Source: an uncultured Caldilineaceae bacterium
Lineage (GTDB): Bacteria > Chloroflexota > Anaerolineae > Caldilineales > Caldilineaceae
Reading direction: 5' to 3'
NCBI GenBank assembly: GCA_951812725.1
Contig: OX638330.1
Coordinates: 4,939,405 to 5,003,404, forward strand
DNA length: 64,000 bases
In this document: positions 52,046-61,664 of the stretch, piece after piece
Position numbering within the stretch: position 1 is the first letter of the stretch
How the letters are laid out: each line of letters begins with the position of its first letter
Notes under the pieces: generated by a model
What the model saw: only the letters and a program-made list of their open reading frames with translations
The model's database searches: none
Told to the model about the DNA's origin: nothing
Made by a program: the position numbers and the translations under genes

Positions 52046-53509
52046 ATGAACGCCGCTAATCCAATTCTGGATCAACCGCAGGACAAGAACGCCCTGACTC
52101 TGCTCTTCATGTCCTTGGAAGACGCGCATGAACCGCGCGGCCGGCTGCTTACGGGCGGCTGCCGGCTCGTTCGCGATGACAGCCCTCCTGAAGGGCTGGA
52201 AGATGACCTGAACGAATTCGTCCAGGACCTGGCGCTCACCAGCCTCCAGGAGCCCGACGGCGCCATCCACGTCTGGTACAGTCTGCGGCGCAGCCCCGAG
52301 CGGTTTCTCGTCGAAAACCTGAGCGCCGAACAGGCCAGCGCACGCAGCCATTCCGAGAGCGATAAGACGTTCAGCATAACTCGCCCGGGTTGGAATCCCT
52401 CCAAGCTGAAGTGGCAAGTATGCTATGCTCGCACCCGCGATGGCATCCACTTCGAACGGCCAGACCTGGGCATCGTCGCGGACGCCAAGTCGCCCAATGT
52501 GTTGATCGACAATGGCGGCATCTTTTCGGTGATGCGAAACGACGAGGCGACCGATCCCAGTCGCCGCTACGCCATGATCCACACCGGCTGGGGCCCCGCG
52601 CACGCCGAAGGTACGTTGCCGGGGCATCATCCTGTCCACAACGCTGGCGCAGCCTTTTCACCGGATGGTCTGCACTGGCAGGAGTGGGAGCACAACCCGG
52701 CCTTCCGCGACGGCAACGACGCCTTTTCGGCCATCTATGACCCACGCAGCAAGCAATACCTTTGCTATCAAGCTGTAAAGCGGCCATTCCCGGCGGCGCT
52801 TCCGGATAACATCGGGCCCAGCCAGCGCCGCGTGCTGGCGATCCGCAGCAGTGAAGACGGCGCCCACTGGTCGCGCTTGGAGAACTTCATCGAACCGGAT
52901 AAGGATGATCCGCCGGATCTCGAGTTCTACATGTTTACCGTGTTCCCCTACCGTGATCGCTTTGTCGGCCTTATGCGCAACTATGCCCGCAGCCCGCTTA
53001 TGTTTGGCGAACACGGGCCTCATATCTCCTATGAATGGTGGGTGAGTCACGATGGGCGGCGCTGGCAGCGCCCCGCGCGCGAGATGCACGCGGGGGTGTT
53101 TACCACCTGCACGCCCTTTGTCGTCGATGGCCGCCTATGCTTCCTCGAGTACAACACGATGCAGCGCTACAGCACGCCGGTCGACCGGATAACGTGGGTG
53201 GGGTCGCAGTCGAACGCCGAGTTTTCGTCGCGCCTGTTCAAGGTCCCGCAACGTCCCCTGACGGTCAACCTGGAGAGCGGCACGGGCACGCTGCTACCCG
53301 ATCAGGCCTACGTGATGGTGGAGGTACGGCAACCGGACGGTCACGCCATCGAGGGCTACGAGCGCGAAAGGTGTGTACTCAGCGAAGTGGATGGCACCGC
53401 CCTGCCGCTGCGGTGGGGCGAGAAGGACACGACGGGCCTGGCCGGACGTGACGTCTGCTTGCGCTTCTCCCTGCGCGACGCGCGCATCTACGCTGTGAAC
53501 GAATCCTGA
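52046..53509 (+). CDS. Glycoside-hydrolase-like five-bladed propeller protein
   Basis: A 487-residue protein without a signal peptide. Repeated blade-like units with W, Y and acidic residues (AIHVWYSLRRSPERF, WQVCYARTRDGIHFERPDLG, HNAGAAFSPDGLHWQEWEHN, VLAIRSSEDGAHWSRLENF, YEWWVSHDGRRWQRP) indicate a five-bladed propeller as in GH32/43/130-type proteins. A smaller beta domain follows (about 385-487). AGGGAGG before the ATG supports the start. Catalytic acids cannot be identified with certainty. It lies next to and convergent with the GH67-like gene, so a role in carbohydrate breakdown is inferred. Confidence 0.75.
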   Translation: MNAANPILDQPQDKNALTLLFMSLEDAHEPRGRLLTGGCRLVRDDSPPEGLEDDLNEFVQDLALTSLQEPDGAIHVWYSLRRSPERFLVENLSAEQASARSHSESDKTFSITRPGWNPSKLKWQVCYARTRDGIHFERPDLGIVADAKSPNVLIDNGGIFSVMRNDEATDPSRRYAMIHTGWGPAHAEGTLPGHHPVHNAGAAFSPDGLHWQEWEHNPAFRDGNDAFSAIYDPRSKQYLCYQAVKRPFPAALPDNIGPSQRRVLAIRSSEDGAHWSRLENFIEPDKDDPPDLEFYMFTVFPYRDRFVGLMRNYARSPLMFGEHGPHISYEWWVSHDGRRWQRPAREMHAGVFTTCTPFVVDGRLCFLEYNTMQRYSTPVDRITWVGSQSNAEFSSRLFKVPQRPLTVNLESGTGTLLPDQAYVMVEVRQPDGHAIEGYERERCVLSEVDGTALPLRWGEKDTTGLAGRDVCLRFSLRDARIYAVNES

Positions 53510-53641
53510 TGCTGTAACAACCGCTCGTTGCCTGCTAATGCCGCCGCCAACTGTGTCATCGAAGCGCACCGGTTGCCCGAATCCGATCCCGTGAAGGGCG
53601 GCCCGGCCGGCAGACCGGCTGCCGGTTACCTCTTTGAAACT

Positions 53642-55696
53642 TCATTCCGCCTGTTTCTCCGTCGCTCCGCCGGTAAAGAAGGGGCCGGGCGTCTCGCCCC
53701 GCAACAGCTTCCCCAGATCGTCCAGGAACTCCAGATAGGTGCCCTGCCAGCCAAAGTGATCCCAGAACCAGCCGTCGCATGGCGACCCGACCGTCGCCTC
53801 GCCCTTCGGAACGTCGGCGTAACGGGCGCGCATTGCCTCGATCTGCGCCGCTTCCAACCGCCCCAGTTTGTAGTCCAGGTACAGCCCGAAACAGTCCACA
53901 AAGATGCGCACGTCGTTTACGTTGGCTTCGAGCAACCCGGCGACGTGGGCAAAGGATGACGGGGCAATCTTGCCTTCCAGCTGCCGCCACGCTGCCAGCA
54001 CGCCTTCCATGTGGCCGGTGGCCGCACGCTTCTCCGCCATCAGCTCGGCGGCATAGGCGTCGGTCAATGGCATCCGGTTGAAGATGAGCTGGTAGCGCGG
54101 ATCGTTGCGCAGCGTTTCGCGCTCCTGCTCGGGATAGGCGTCGAGCGGCAACTCCAGCCCGAGGACGTTCTCGCCGACCCGGTCCATCCCTGGATGCAAG
54201 AGATCCGTCCACACGCGCCACGGTCCATTGAGCCGCGTATCAAGGTAGTCGTAGCGCGCAACATAACTGTGGCACTGGGTAAAGGCGCTGCGGCTGAACA
54301 GCGCGCCGATGGTGGCGGGATAGGTTGCGCGCAGGCCAGGCAGAAACACCGCGGCATCCGCCCCGTACTCCATCGTTAGCCATTCGGACAGGATGTCGTC
54401 CGGGTCGAGGTAGGGATTCCAGCACAGCTTGCCGTAGGTGTGCCAGTTGGAGAGGTTGAGCGGATGGTCTACGTACTGGGGATGTACGGCTATGTTGGCG
54501 TCGCATCCCTCGTATCCCTTGTCTGCCGCCGTGCGAAAGTCCTCCTGCCAGCGGTGCGCCATCGAGCACGGCAAAAAGTTCATGCCAGCCGAATCGCCCA
54601 CCAGCGCGACCTGAAGCACATAGGGCGAGCGTTCTGCGGGCCGATTGCCGCAATGGTTCCAGATCGGGTGCGGCGGATAAGGTGGGCGGAAGTCCCAGAA
54701 GTTGTGGCAGTGACCGATCCGCACGTTTTCGGGAAAGTCATCGCCCCAGTCGCCATACATTTCCGCCTCGGCCCTGGCATGGGCGGCCTGGTCGGTGCCG
54801 GTGAGCCACAGCAGATCGCCGCCGAGGGTGGCTACGGCGTCGCTGACCACGCGTATGCCCGCCAGAACACGCTCGCGCAGGGGAGTCGCAGCGCAGCGGT
54901 CGCAATCGTCTTCGTGAGGGCCGGGCGCCTCTTCGCCCGCGCCTCTCAGCCTGAAATTGCGCACCGTCGGCATGGTGACGGCCATACGCGCCACAAAGTC
55001 TTGCCACTGTTCGCGGATATGATCTGAGTACGGACACAGCGTCTCATAATGGCCGCTTTCGTCGGGAGAGGTATAGTGGAGCGCGAAACGTATTGAGACG
55101 CCAAAGCGATCCATAAACTGCGCGAACCGCTCGACCGGTTCGGCGTGTGAGAGCCAGCGTTCGAACAACGACCCTCCCGACGCGTATTGAGCGAACAGGC
55201 TGAGGCTGTTGACACGCATCGCCAGCAGGCGCCGGGCGAAATCCAGGTACTCCGGGATCTCCTCGGGCCGCAGCATTTTGTCATAACTCAGAATGCTGTC
55301 GAACGGCAGACACCAGACCATGTTGGATGGCGTCTCCCACATGTCTACGCTGCGCAGAGCAAAATGGGGGCCATCGGTCATCGTCGTGATGGCTCGACCC
55401 AGACGGGCGCGGTCGATGCACTCCTGCACGCCATACAACACGCCGCGTCCATCGCCGCCCGTAATGTGCAGCGTTGTGGCGCTCTCCACGTCGATACGGA
55501 AGTGCTCCGGCTCCAGGTCGGTCCCGTTTGTGCTCAACAGCGCAGTCACATCGCCCACCTCTGCGCCGATGGCCGGCTTCCTCGCCCCCAGTCTTTCGAT
55601 CCAGCGTGCCAGTTCGACGGCTGCGGTCTGCACGCGCGGGCCGGCGTCGCGCGCAAGTCGGATCGTATCGATCGTCCCAATCTGCATCTGTGTCAT
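53642..55696 (-). CDS. GH67-like glycoside hydrolase (alpha-glucuronidase-type)
   Basis: A 684-residue protein with a GH67/GH20-type N-terminal alpha/beta domain (about 1-130, DGRGVLYGVQECID) followed by a TIM barrel and a helical C-terminal region. SNWHTYGKLCWNPYLDPDDI followed by LSEWL resembles the NWYAFGRLAWNP-type stretch of GH67 alpha-glucuronidases. The catalytic residues are not certain because the central barrel is diverged. There is no signal peptide, so it would act on imported oligosaccharides. It ends a minus-strand run of ThuA, MDR and this gene downstream of an LplABC-type importer, consistent with aldouronate use. The start follows GGGAG. Confidence 0.75.
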   Translation of the reverse strand: MTQMQIGTIDTIRLARDAGPRVQTAAVELARWIERLGARKPAIGAEVGDVTALLSTNGTDLEPEHFRIDVESATTLHITGGDGRGVLYGVQECIDRARLGRAITTMTDGPHFALRSVDMWETPSNMVWCLPFDSILSYDKMLRPEEIPEYLDFARRLLAMRVNSLSLFAQYASGGSLFERWLSHAEPVERFAQFMDRFGVSIRFALHYTSPDESGHYETLCPYSDHIREQWQDFVARMAVTMPTVRNFRLRGAGEEAPGPHEDDCDRCAATPLRERVLAGIRVVSDAVATLGGDLLWLTGTDQAAHARAEAEMYGDWGDDFPENVRIGHCHNFWDFRPPYPPHPIWNHCGNRPAERSPYVLQVALVGDSAGMNFLPCSMAHRWQEDFRTAADKGYEGCDANIAVHPQYVDHPLNLSNWHTYGKLCWNPYLDPDDILSEWLTMEYGADAAVFLPGLRATYPATIGALFSRSAFTQCHSYVARYDYLDTRLNGPWRVWTDLLHPGMDRVGENVLGLELPLDAYPEQERETLRNDPRYQLIFNRMPLTDAYAAELMAEKRAATGHMEGVLAAWRQLEGKIAPSSFAHVAGLLEANVNDVRIFVDCFGLYLDYKLGRLEAAQIEAMRARYADVPKGEATVGSPCDGWFWDHFGWQGTYLEFLDDLGKLLRGETPGPFFTGGATEKQAE

Positions 55697-55747
55697 GGCT
55701 CGGCTCCCGGTGTGCCCTCCTCGCGCGCGTAGCACGCGAGCAGCGCC

Positions 55748-56698
55748 TTACTCCCAGATAAATACCGTGCCCGATAGCTCATGCGGGGCGTCGCGCAGGG
55801 TGTCGTAGACGCGCCGGGCCTCGGTCACCGGCACAACGTCCTGGAGCAGCGGGGCGATATCGACCAGGTCCCGGCGAATGAGCCGGCACAGATTCGCCAG
55901 ATCATCGCGGTCATAGCCCGTGTTCTGTCTGATGGTAATCTCGTGCGCTTGGCCCAGATTGAAGGTATAGTTGACGTGAAAGCGGCCGGCGATGAGCAGC
56001 AGCCTGCCCCGGCTCTTGAGCGCGCGAATCAACCGGTCCTCCATCCCCTCGACGCCCGCTGCGTCGATGACTGCATCGAAGGCACCGTCGGCGATCTGTG
56101 TCTCCCATCCGTCACCGGCAACATCGAACACGTCCTCAGCGGCGCCGATCCGTCGCGCCATTTCCAGCCGGCGCGGGTCGATTTCGCAGACGGCGACGCG
56201 CGCGCCCATCACGTTGGCGATCTGAGCCGCCATCTGGCCGATAAACCCCTGGCCGACGACGAGAACGCGCTCGCCCATGCGCAGATCAGCGTGCCGACAG
56301 GAGCGCATCGCCACACTGGACATGCCGAACAGCGCGGCCTGCCGGGGGTCGACGTCCTCTGTCAGTTTAATGAGCAACCCATCTTCACGCGCCACCACAT
56401 ATTCCTTGTGGTCGGCATTGATATACAACAGGTCGCCGACGGCCAGCTCCGCAACATCAGGGCCGGTCTCGATCACGCGTCCCACGTGTTGATAGCCCCA
56501 CCCGGCCGGCAGCGCGTCGTCAGGGTGCGCATAGTTGCCGCCAACCAGGTCGTTGTGCTCGGTCCCGTTCGTGATGCCCGAATAGATCGTCCGGCTCTTG
56601 ACCTGGTTGCCGGTCGGTCCCTCCGGCGCCGGCCAGTCGCTCACCAGTACCTTCTCGCGTCTCTTGTCGGGCCGGAGTCTCGTCACCAGCGCACGCAT
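55748..56698 (-). CDS. MDR-superfamily dehydrogenase (zinc-type alcohol dehydrogenase-like)
   Basis: A 316-residue medium-chain dehydrogenase. It starts MRALVTRLRPDKRREKVLVS. The GroES-like N-terminal domain is followed by a Rossmann fold with VLVVGQGFIGQMAAQIANVMGA at about 140-160. The classical catalytic zinc Cys/His pattern is incomplete (GTEHNDLVGG has His but the Cys position reads Thr), so zinc use is uncertain. It lies between ThuA and the GH67-like gene with gaps of 28 and 51 bases, so it is likely part of the same operon and may oxidise a released sugar or polyol. Confidence 0.85.
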   Translation of the reverse strand: MRALVTRLRPDKRREKVLVSDWPAPEGPTGNQVKSRTIYSGITNGTEHNDLVGGNYAHPDDALPAGWGYQHVGRVIETGPDVAELAVGDLLYINADHKEYVVAREDGLLIKLTEDVDPRQAALFGMSSVAMRSCRHADLRMGERVLVVGQGFIGQMAAQIANVMGARVAVCEIDPRRLEMARRIGAAEDVFDVAGDGWETQIADGAFDAVIDAAGVEGMEDRLIRALKSRGRLLLIAGRFHVNYTFNLGQAHEITIRQNTGYDRDDLANLCRLIRRDLVDIAPLLQDVVPVTEARRVYDTLRDAPHELSGTVFIWE

Positions 56699-56726
56699 AC
56701 AGCCGTCTCCGGGATAAAGGCCGCGC

Positions 56727-57401
56727 CTATAATCGTTGCGCTGCCCATTGGATGCCCCGCAACACGGTCTCACCAAAATCGGGGTTTGCCCACGTCAGAT
56801 TGTCATGCCCCGATTGGAAGCAGAAGACACGCGCACGCCTGTGCATCCTCGCCCAAGCGATGGCTCCCATGCTTTTGGGATGGCTCGCCGTCAACAGAAT
56901 CTCGCTGTCCTTCCCCGGTTCATCCATCATGTATGTCTCGTCCGCCATCTCCCAGGCATTGCGGCCCCTGGTGATCGGATGTTCAGGATTGGCGATCTCG
57001 ACGCGCAGCGTCTGCTCGGGATGATGGCCGAAGCTGCGATCCTGGATACCGGCTATCTCACTCCACACCGGCCACTGCGGGTAGGCAAGAATGGCGTGGT
57101 GCAGGAGGATGATGCCTTGCTCCGTCTCGCCCAGGTGCTCCAATGCAGTCTTGGGTCTTCCCGCGTACCACGGGCCCCCGTCGTCGACAGGGCCATCCAT
57201 CAACATCGTGTAAAAGAGAACCACATCGTAGCTGTCGCGCACGTTTGCGCGCGCAGAGGCAAAGTCGTCCATATGCTGGATATAGGCATCGACCCCCGCA
57301 AAACCACGGAAAAACCGGTGAAAATTCAGGACGTCATAACCGTGGCCGCCGGTGATCACAGCGCATCTGATCGGATCCTTGGCCGTCTTGTCTGTCCCCA
57401 T
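56727..57401 (-). CDS. ThuA-like domain protein
   Basis: A 224-residue protein of the ThuA/trehalose-utilisation family, with the glutamine-amidotransferase-like fold. Landmarks: CAVITGGHGYDVLNFHRFF, YDVVLFYTML, GIILLHHAILAYPQWPVW, HPITRG and MGAIAWARMHRRARVFCF then QSGHD. The catalytic Cys of true amidotransferases is absent (HHAI), as in ThuA. ThuA proteins occur in sugar catabolic operons and are linked to 3-keto-sugar metabolism. It is the first gene after the terminator of the importer genes, so it may have its own promoter. Confidence 0.9.
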   Translation of the reverse strand: MGTDKTAKDPIRCAVITGGHGYDVLNFHRFFRGFAGVDAYIQHMDDFASARANVRDSYDVVLFYTMLMDGPVDDGGPWYAGRPKTALEHLGETEQGIILLHHAILAYPQWPVWSEIAGIQDRSFGHHPEQTLRVEIANPEHPITRGRNAWEMADETYMMDEPGKDSEILLTASHPKSMGAIAWARMHRRARVFCFQSGHDNLTWANPDFGETVLRGIQWAAQRL

Positions 57402-57432
57402 ATTTTGCTCCGGCGCTCGCCAGTGAAAAGAA

Positions 57433-57467
57433 ACGCTGGGGACGACGAATCCCTCCGTCCCCAGCGT
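57433..57467 (-). terminator. Rho-independent terminator after the importer genes
   Basis: A 12-bp perfect stem (57433-57444 with 57456-57467) with an 11-base loop is followed on the minus strand by TTTCTTTTC. It lies 74 bases after the binding-protein stop and upstream of ThuA, so it ends the transporter transcript. Confidence 0.65.
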
Positions 57468-57540
57468 CCTGGTCGTTCAACAGCGTACAGTCCAGACCGC
57501 ACGCCGGTCAGTTTGGGCGCGTCGCAGCTACTCTACCACG

Positions 57541-59208
57541 TTACTTCGCGCGCGACAGAGCGGAGTTGTACGCATCCACAATGTCCAGGGCGCCCATGCT
57601 TTCGATCGTGGAGGTAAGCTCGCCCCACGAGTCGTCATTGATTTCGATCTGCCCCTCGATCATCTGCTGGATCGTTTCAAGCAGATAGGTGTCGATCGGG
57701 GCGCCGAGACTGGCAGCTACCTCTGCCTCCTCTTCGTTCAATACGATTGAAGGCAGGGGATCACCATAGGAGCCGCTGGGATTGATGAAATTATCGTCAA
57801 TCCATCTCCACCCGTCCGGGAATTCCGGCGCGGGCCAGTCTGCCATCAGACCCCAGTGCGGTTCAGCCTCTGGCCACCAGACGCGGGCGAGCGAGCCGAT
57901 GTCATTGATGAACGCGGATTCGTTGGTCATGGCCGGCGGGGACTCGGGAATCGCGCCTGCGCAATAGTGCTTTTCCTTCAGGCTTGGATGGCGCTGAATG
58001 GTGTCCGTATAGCACTTGGTCCCGTCGGCGCGATAGGTCCAATCCACGCCCTCTTTGCCCTGGTAGATCAGGAAGCGGCCCTCGGTGCTGAACAGGTAGT
58101 CGATCAGCCACACGGCTGCTTCGATCTCTGCCTGGGAGGAGGAGGCCGAGATCACCAAGGGGTTCCCCAGCCAGACATTCGAAGGGGCGGGCCAGAGAAT
58201 CTTTTCATCGTCGACCGTCAGCGACATGACGGGGTAGAATTTGCCCTGGTCAATGCCCGCATTGCCGACGCACGAATAGAAGTGCCAGCCCGTGTTCTCG
58301 AGAATGGCTCCCGCTTCGCAGGTGCCACGCGCCAGCGCCTCCCAATCCGGATCGCTCATGGTCGCATACTCCGGATGCAGGACGCCGTTTTCCCACATCC
58401 AATTCATGAACTCGACCGTGCTGCGGAAGCGGTCCATCAGCGGGCCATACTCATATTGCTCGGTGTAGGGGTTGTAGTAAACGGTAAGGTCGGTGCCCAG
58501 CCATTTGGCCCAGTTGCCCGTATGGCCCGTGAAGCCGCTGCGGCTGGAGATGACAGGCTTGCCGCCCAGTTGCTCCTTCAGGCACAACATCGCCCCCTGG
58601 AGATCCTCCAGCGTCAGGATGGCGTCCCAGTTGCCGTTCCACCTGTCCTCGATGATCCCACACTGCTCGAGCAGATCGGCCCGCAGTTGCAGCCACGGCC
58701 TGAGCTGGCGTAACCGTCTGACCTGGGGCACGGCGTAAATGTTGCCGTCGGGCGAGGTCATCAACTTCTGCATATCGGGCTGTCTTTCCATCTCGGCCAC
58801 GAGATTGGGCATATCGCCAGCCTCGATGTACTGGGTGAGCGAGACGAACAGCCCTTGCGGACCAAACTCGTGCGCAATGTCCATCGGTGTCCCGGTCGAA
58901 TCGGCCGGCAGGCCTAATTGCATGATGTCCGGCAGATCCCCGGAGGCCAGGGTGGTGGCGATCCGCTCGCCGAGGAACTCGCGCGGGATCTGGCGGAACG
59001 CATAATTGAAGCCGGTCCGGTCGGCCAACAGCTGCATCGAGTAGGTCTCAGGCGTGATATCTCCAAAAACACCTTCGGGCGCGATCATCAACTCCAGCTC
59101 AAGGGTCTCACTTTCGACGGTCCCGGATGGCTGTGGTACGCAGCTCACCAGGAGAATACTCAAAACAGTGAGCACGCAAGCAATTGAAGGCAGGCTGAAT
59201 CTCTTCAT
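57541..59208 (-). CDS. Extracellular solute-binding lipoprotein (LplA/YtcQ type)
   Basis: A 555-residue binding lipoprotein. The leader has a lipobox with Cys23 (LLVSC). The long form (more than 500 residues) and motifs such as LASGDLPDIMQLG, LRQLRPWLQLRADLLEQCG and GFTGHTGNWAKWLG match binding proteins of the LplA/YtcQ group that handle acidic or complex oligosaccharides. The second ATG (MKRFSL) was taken because GAGGAG sits 6 bases upstream of it and abuts the first ATG. It is the last of the three transporter genes and precedes a terminator. Confidence 0.92.
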   Translation of the reverse strand: MKRFSLPSIACVLTVLSILLVSCVPQPSGTVESETLELELMIAPEGVFGDITPETYSMQLLADRTGFNYAFRQIPREFLGERIATTLASGDLPDIMQLGLPADSTGTPMDIAHEFGPQGLFVSLTQYIEAGDMPNLVAEMERQPDMQKLMTSPDGNIYAVPQVRRLRQLRPWLQLRADLLEQCGIIEDRWNGNWDAILTLEDLQGAMLCLKEQLGGKPVISSRSGFTGHTGNWAKWLGTDLTVYYNPYTEQYEYGPLMDRFRSTVEFMNWMWENGVLHPEYATMSDPDWEALARGTCEAGAILENTGWHFYSCVGNAGIDQGKFYPVMSLTVDDEKILWPAPSNVWLGNPLVISASSSQAEIEAAVWLIDYLFSTEGRFLIYQGKEGVDWTYRADGTKCYTDTIQRHPSLKEKHYCAGAIPESPPAMTNESAFINDIGSLARVWWPEAEPHWGLMADWPAPEFPDGWRWIDDNFINPSGSYGDPLPSIVLNEEEAEVAASLGAPIDTYLLETIQQMIEGQIEINDDSWGELTSTIESMGALDIVDAYNSALSRAK

Positions 59209-59331
59209 TTCCATCTCCTCTGCTGTGTATATGGCGAATGACTCTCAGACACTGGAGAGCATAGACTGTAGCCAAAGATCTACTCGATAAAACCACCTCC
59301 TTCTCTCGATCCGACCATAACGCGGGCGGGT

Positions 59332-60210
59332 TTAACCCTTGATTGCGCCGACCAGTGTGCCCTGCACAAAGTACTTTTGAACAAAGGGATATACCAGCAG
59401 AATCGGACCCAACGTTACGATGACGGTTGCCATCTTTACCTGCCTGAAAAACGACTTTGCTTGCAAAGTGTCGGCATAATTCCCCTGCACCACCTCCCCT
59501 GTGGCTCCCCGTATCAGCATCCGCCGCAGCATGATGGTCAAGGGGAACTTTTCCGAGTTGTTGAGATAGAGCAGCGGATTGAAAAAGTCATTCCAGATCG
59601 CGACCGCGACAAACAGGGCGATGGTCGCCAGGATCGGTTTGGACAGGGGCACGATGATCTGCAACAGGATGCGAAAGTCGCTGGCGCCGTCCACGCGGGC
59701 GGCGTCCTTAAGCTCGCGCGGTATCATCGAGATATTGGCCCGCACCAGGATGATAAACCAGAAGTTAAAGGCAACCGGCAGGGTGATGACCCAAAGCGTA
59801 TTCAGAAGTCCATAACTCTGGTAGGCCAGGTAGGTGGGAATCAGGCCAGCAGAAAAGAAAAGCGTCAACCCCAGGATCAGACTGATCGGACCGCGCCAGC
59901 GAAAGCGCGGCTCCGAGAGCGGGTATGCCGCCAGCAAGCAGACTATCAGTGTGAACGTCGTGCCAAGCACCGTGTAGACGATCGAGTTCCGGTATGCCCG
60001 CACGACCGCATTCGCCTTCGCAATCGCCTCGTACGCATCCAGGTTGAAGCCAATCGGAAATAACTTCACCGATTGTCTCCACACCGCTTCGCCATCGCTC
60101 ACCGAGATGGAAAAAACGTACAGCAGCGGGTATAGCATCAGGCAGCTGAACCCGATCAGGAACAGGTAGTTCAGGTAATCGAACAACTGCATCTTTCTCA
60201 GGGTATGCAT
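59332..60210 (-). CDS. ABC transporter permease (LplC/YtcP type)
   Basis: A 292-residue inner-membrane permease with about six helices. The EAA loop reads LKDAARVDGASDFRILLQII then VPLSKP. The N-terminus (YPLLYVFSISVSDGEAVWR) is typical of LplC/YtcP proteins and differs from the MalG-type permease at 11 kb. It follows the first permease after 13 bases and precedes the binding protein, the normal lplB-lplC-lplA-like order. The ATPase is not encoded here. Confidence 0.93.
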   Translation of the reverse strand: MHTLRKMQLFDYLNYLFLIGFSCLMLYPLLYVFSISVSDGEAVWRQSVKLFPIGFNLDAYEAIAKANAVVRAYRNSIVYTVLGTTFTLIVCLLAAYPLSEPRFRWRGPISLILGLTLFFSAGLIPTYLAYQSYGLLNTLWVITLPVAFNFWFIILVRANISMIPRELKDAARVDGASDFRILLQIIVPLSKPILATIALFVAVAIWNDFFNPLLYLNNSEKFPLTIMLRRMLIRGATGEVVQGNYADTLQAKSFFRQVKMATVIVTLGPILLVYPFVQKYFVQGTLVGAIKG

Positions 60211-60223
60211 GGTCTACGCCTCG

Positions 60224-61213
60224 CTACCATAACCCTTCGCGGTCCTCATTGGTTCTTTTTACGATGTAGTTGGCCGCCACCACCAAAGCAAAGGCGACGA
60301 TGGAGTCGAAAAACCCGATCGCCGCGCCATAGCTAAAGTCAAACTTTATCAGCCCGCGCCGGTACACATAGGTCGCAATGACGTCCGAAACATTGTAGGT
60401 GGCCGGTTGCTGCAGCAAGAACGCTCTCTCGAATCCCACCGAAACGATCGACGACACAGAGAGAATCAGCGTGACACTGATCACCGGCAGTAGTCCGGGC
60501 AGCGTGACGTACCGAATACGCTGCCAGCGCGACGCGCCGTCCACGATCGCGGCTTCATACAGTTCCGGCGGTATGCCGGTCAGCGCAGCCAGGTAGATGA
60601 TTGAGCCCCAGCCGATGCCTTGCCACAGGACAGAGCCAACGTACAGCGGCCGAAACCACGCCGACGAGCCCAGGATACGCCACTTTTCGCCGGTCAGGGC
60701 AACCGCTATCTGGTTGACAATGCCGTCGAAGCCAAAAAAATCATAGATCAAACCGACGATCACCACCACGGCGACGAAGTGCGGCAGGTAGCTGATCGAC
60801 TGGGTCACTCGCTTGAACAGACCGTGTTGCTGTTTGACCTCGTTGAGCAACACCGCGAAAACGATCGGCAGCGGATAGGAGATCACCAGCGTCCAGAAGC
60901 CCAGCACGACTGTGTTTTTTACCACGCGGAAGAAGAAGGGGTCCTCAAAGAACTTGAAAAAGTTCTCCAACCCCACCCATTCGCTGCCCCTGATCCCGGA
61001 TACGATGTTGTAGTCTTTGAAGGCGATCTGCAGGCCATACAACGGATAGAAGCGAAAGAAGAAAAAGCCGACCAGCACGGGCAGGATCATCACATAGAGC
61101 TGCCAGTTAAGGCGGATTTCCTTCTCCAGCCGCACGCGCCAGTCCTGTAGGCGTGTGCGGAGCTCGGGTCGTCCCGGAACCAGAGCAGCGCCTACAGTCA
61201 CATCTTCTCCCAT
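60224..61213 (-). CDS. ABC transporter permease (LplB/YteP type)
   Basis: A 329-residue permease. RLNWQLYVMILPVLVGFFFF and PLYGLQIAFKDYNIVSGIRG are diagnostic of the LplB/YteP group, and the EAA loop is YEAAIVDGASRWQRIRY then VTLPGL. It has a long N-terminal cytoplasmic part (about 35 residues). It is the first gene of the transporter operon, with a predicted promoter about 200 bases upstream. Relatives carry rhamnogalacturonan or aldouronate fragments, so an acidic plant or algal oligosaccharide is the most likely cargo. Confidence 0.93.
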   Translation of the reverse strand: MGEDVTVGAALVPGRPELRTRLQDWRVRLEKEIRLNWQLYVMILPVLVGFFFFRFYPLYGLQIAFKDYNIVSGIRGSEWVGLENFFKFFEDPFFFRVVKNTVVLGFWTLVISYPLPIVFAVLLNEVKQQHGLFKRVTQSISYLPHFVAVVVIVGLIYDFFGFDGIVNQIAVALTGEKWRILGSSAWFRPLYVGSVLWQGIGWGSIIYLAALTGIPPELYEAAIVDGASRWQRIRYVTLPGLLPVISVTLILSVSSIVSVGFERAFLLQQPATYNVSDVIATYVYRRGLIKFDFSYGAAIGFFDSIVAFALVVAANYIVKRTNEDREGLW

Positions 61214-61407
61214 GGTTACACCTTGAAACTGCTAGTGAGATTACGACTCTTGACATACCCCTGCAGGGGCTGTTTGGGGGGCTGGCCGCAAGCAGGGATT
61301 GACATCTGACTGGTCGCCGCGCTTACGCTCCTTTGAGTATGGACTGTGAGGAGAAATTGTTGCTGCGGAATCGGAGACAAGATGTCAGACACCACATACA
61401 GGTTGGC

Positions 61408-61436
61408 AGTCTACTTGATATCCCATCCACAGTCAA
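61408..61436 (-). promoter_or_regulatory. Predicted sigma-70-type promoter of the importer operon
   Basis: On the minus strand TTGACT (61436-61431) and TAGACT (61413-61408) are separated by 17 bases, about 195 bases before the LplB-type permease start. The long leader could hold further control. Prediction by eye. Confidence 0.4.
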
Positions 61437-61664
61437 GCATATAAAATTTAGTAGGATAACGCAGATTTGGGGTGGAAACAGTCGGGCGGGGTGATTGTGC
61501 CGGCTTCGGTTGGAATTGTTTACCGGCTCTTGGAGAGACGCAAGGCAGGCGCCAGGCCTGGCCTTACGGGGCCTTTGGGCGAATGGCGACGGCGATGGGT
61601 GAGGCGCGCGAGGGCAGGCACAAGGCCTGTCCCTACCGTAGTGTTGGGGGGGGGCCACTGTTGG

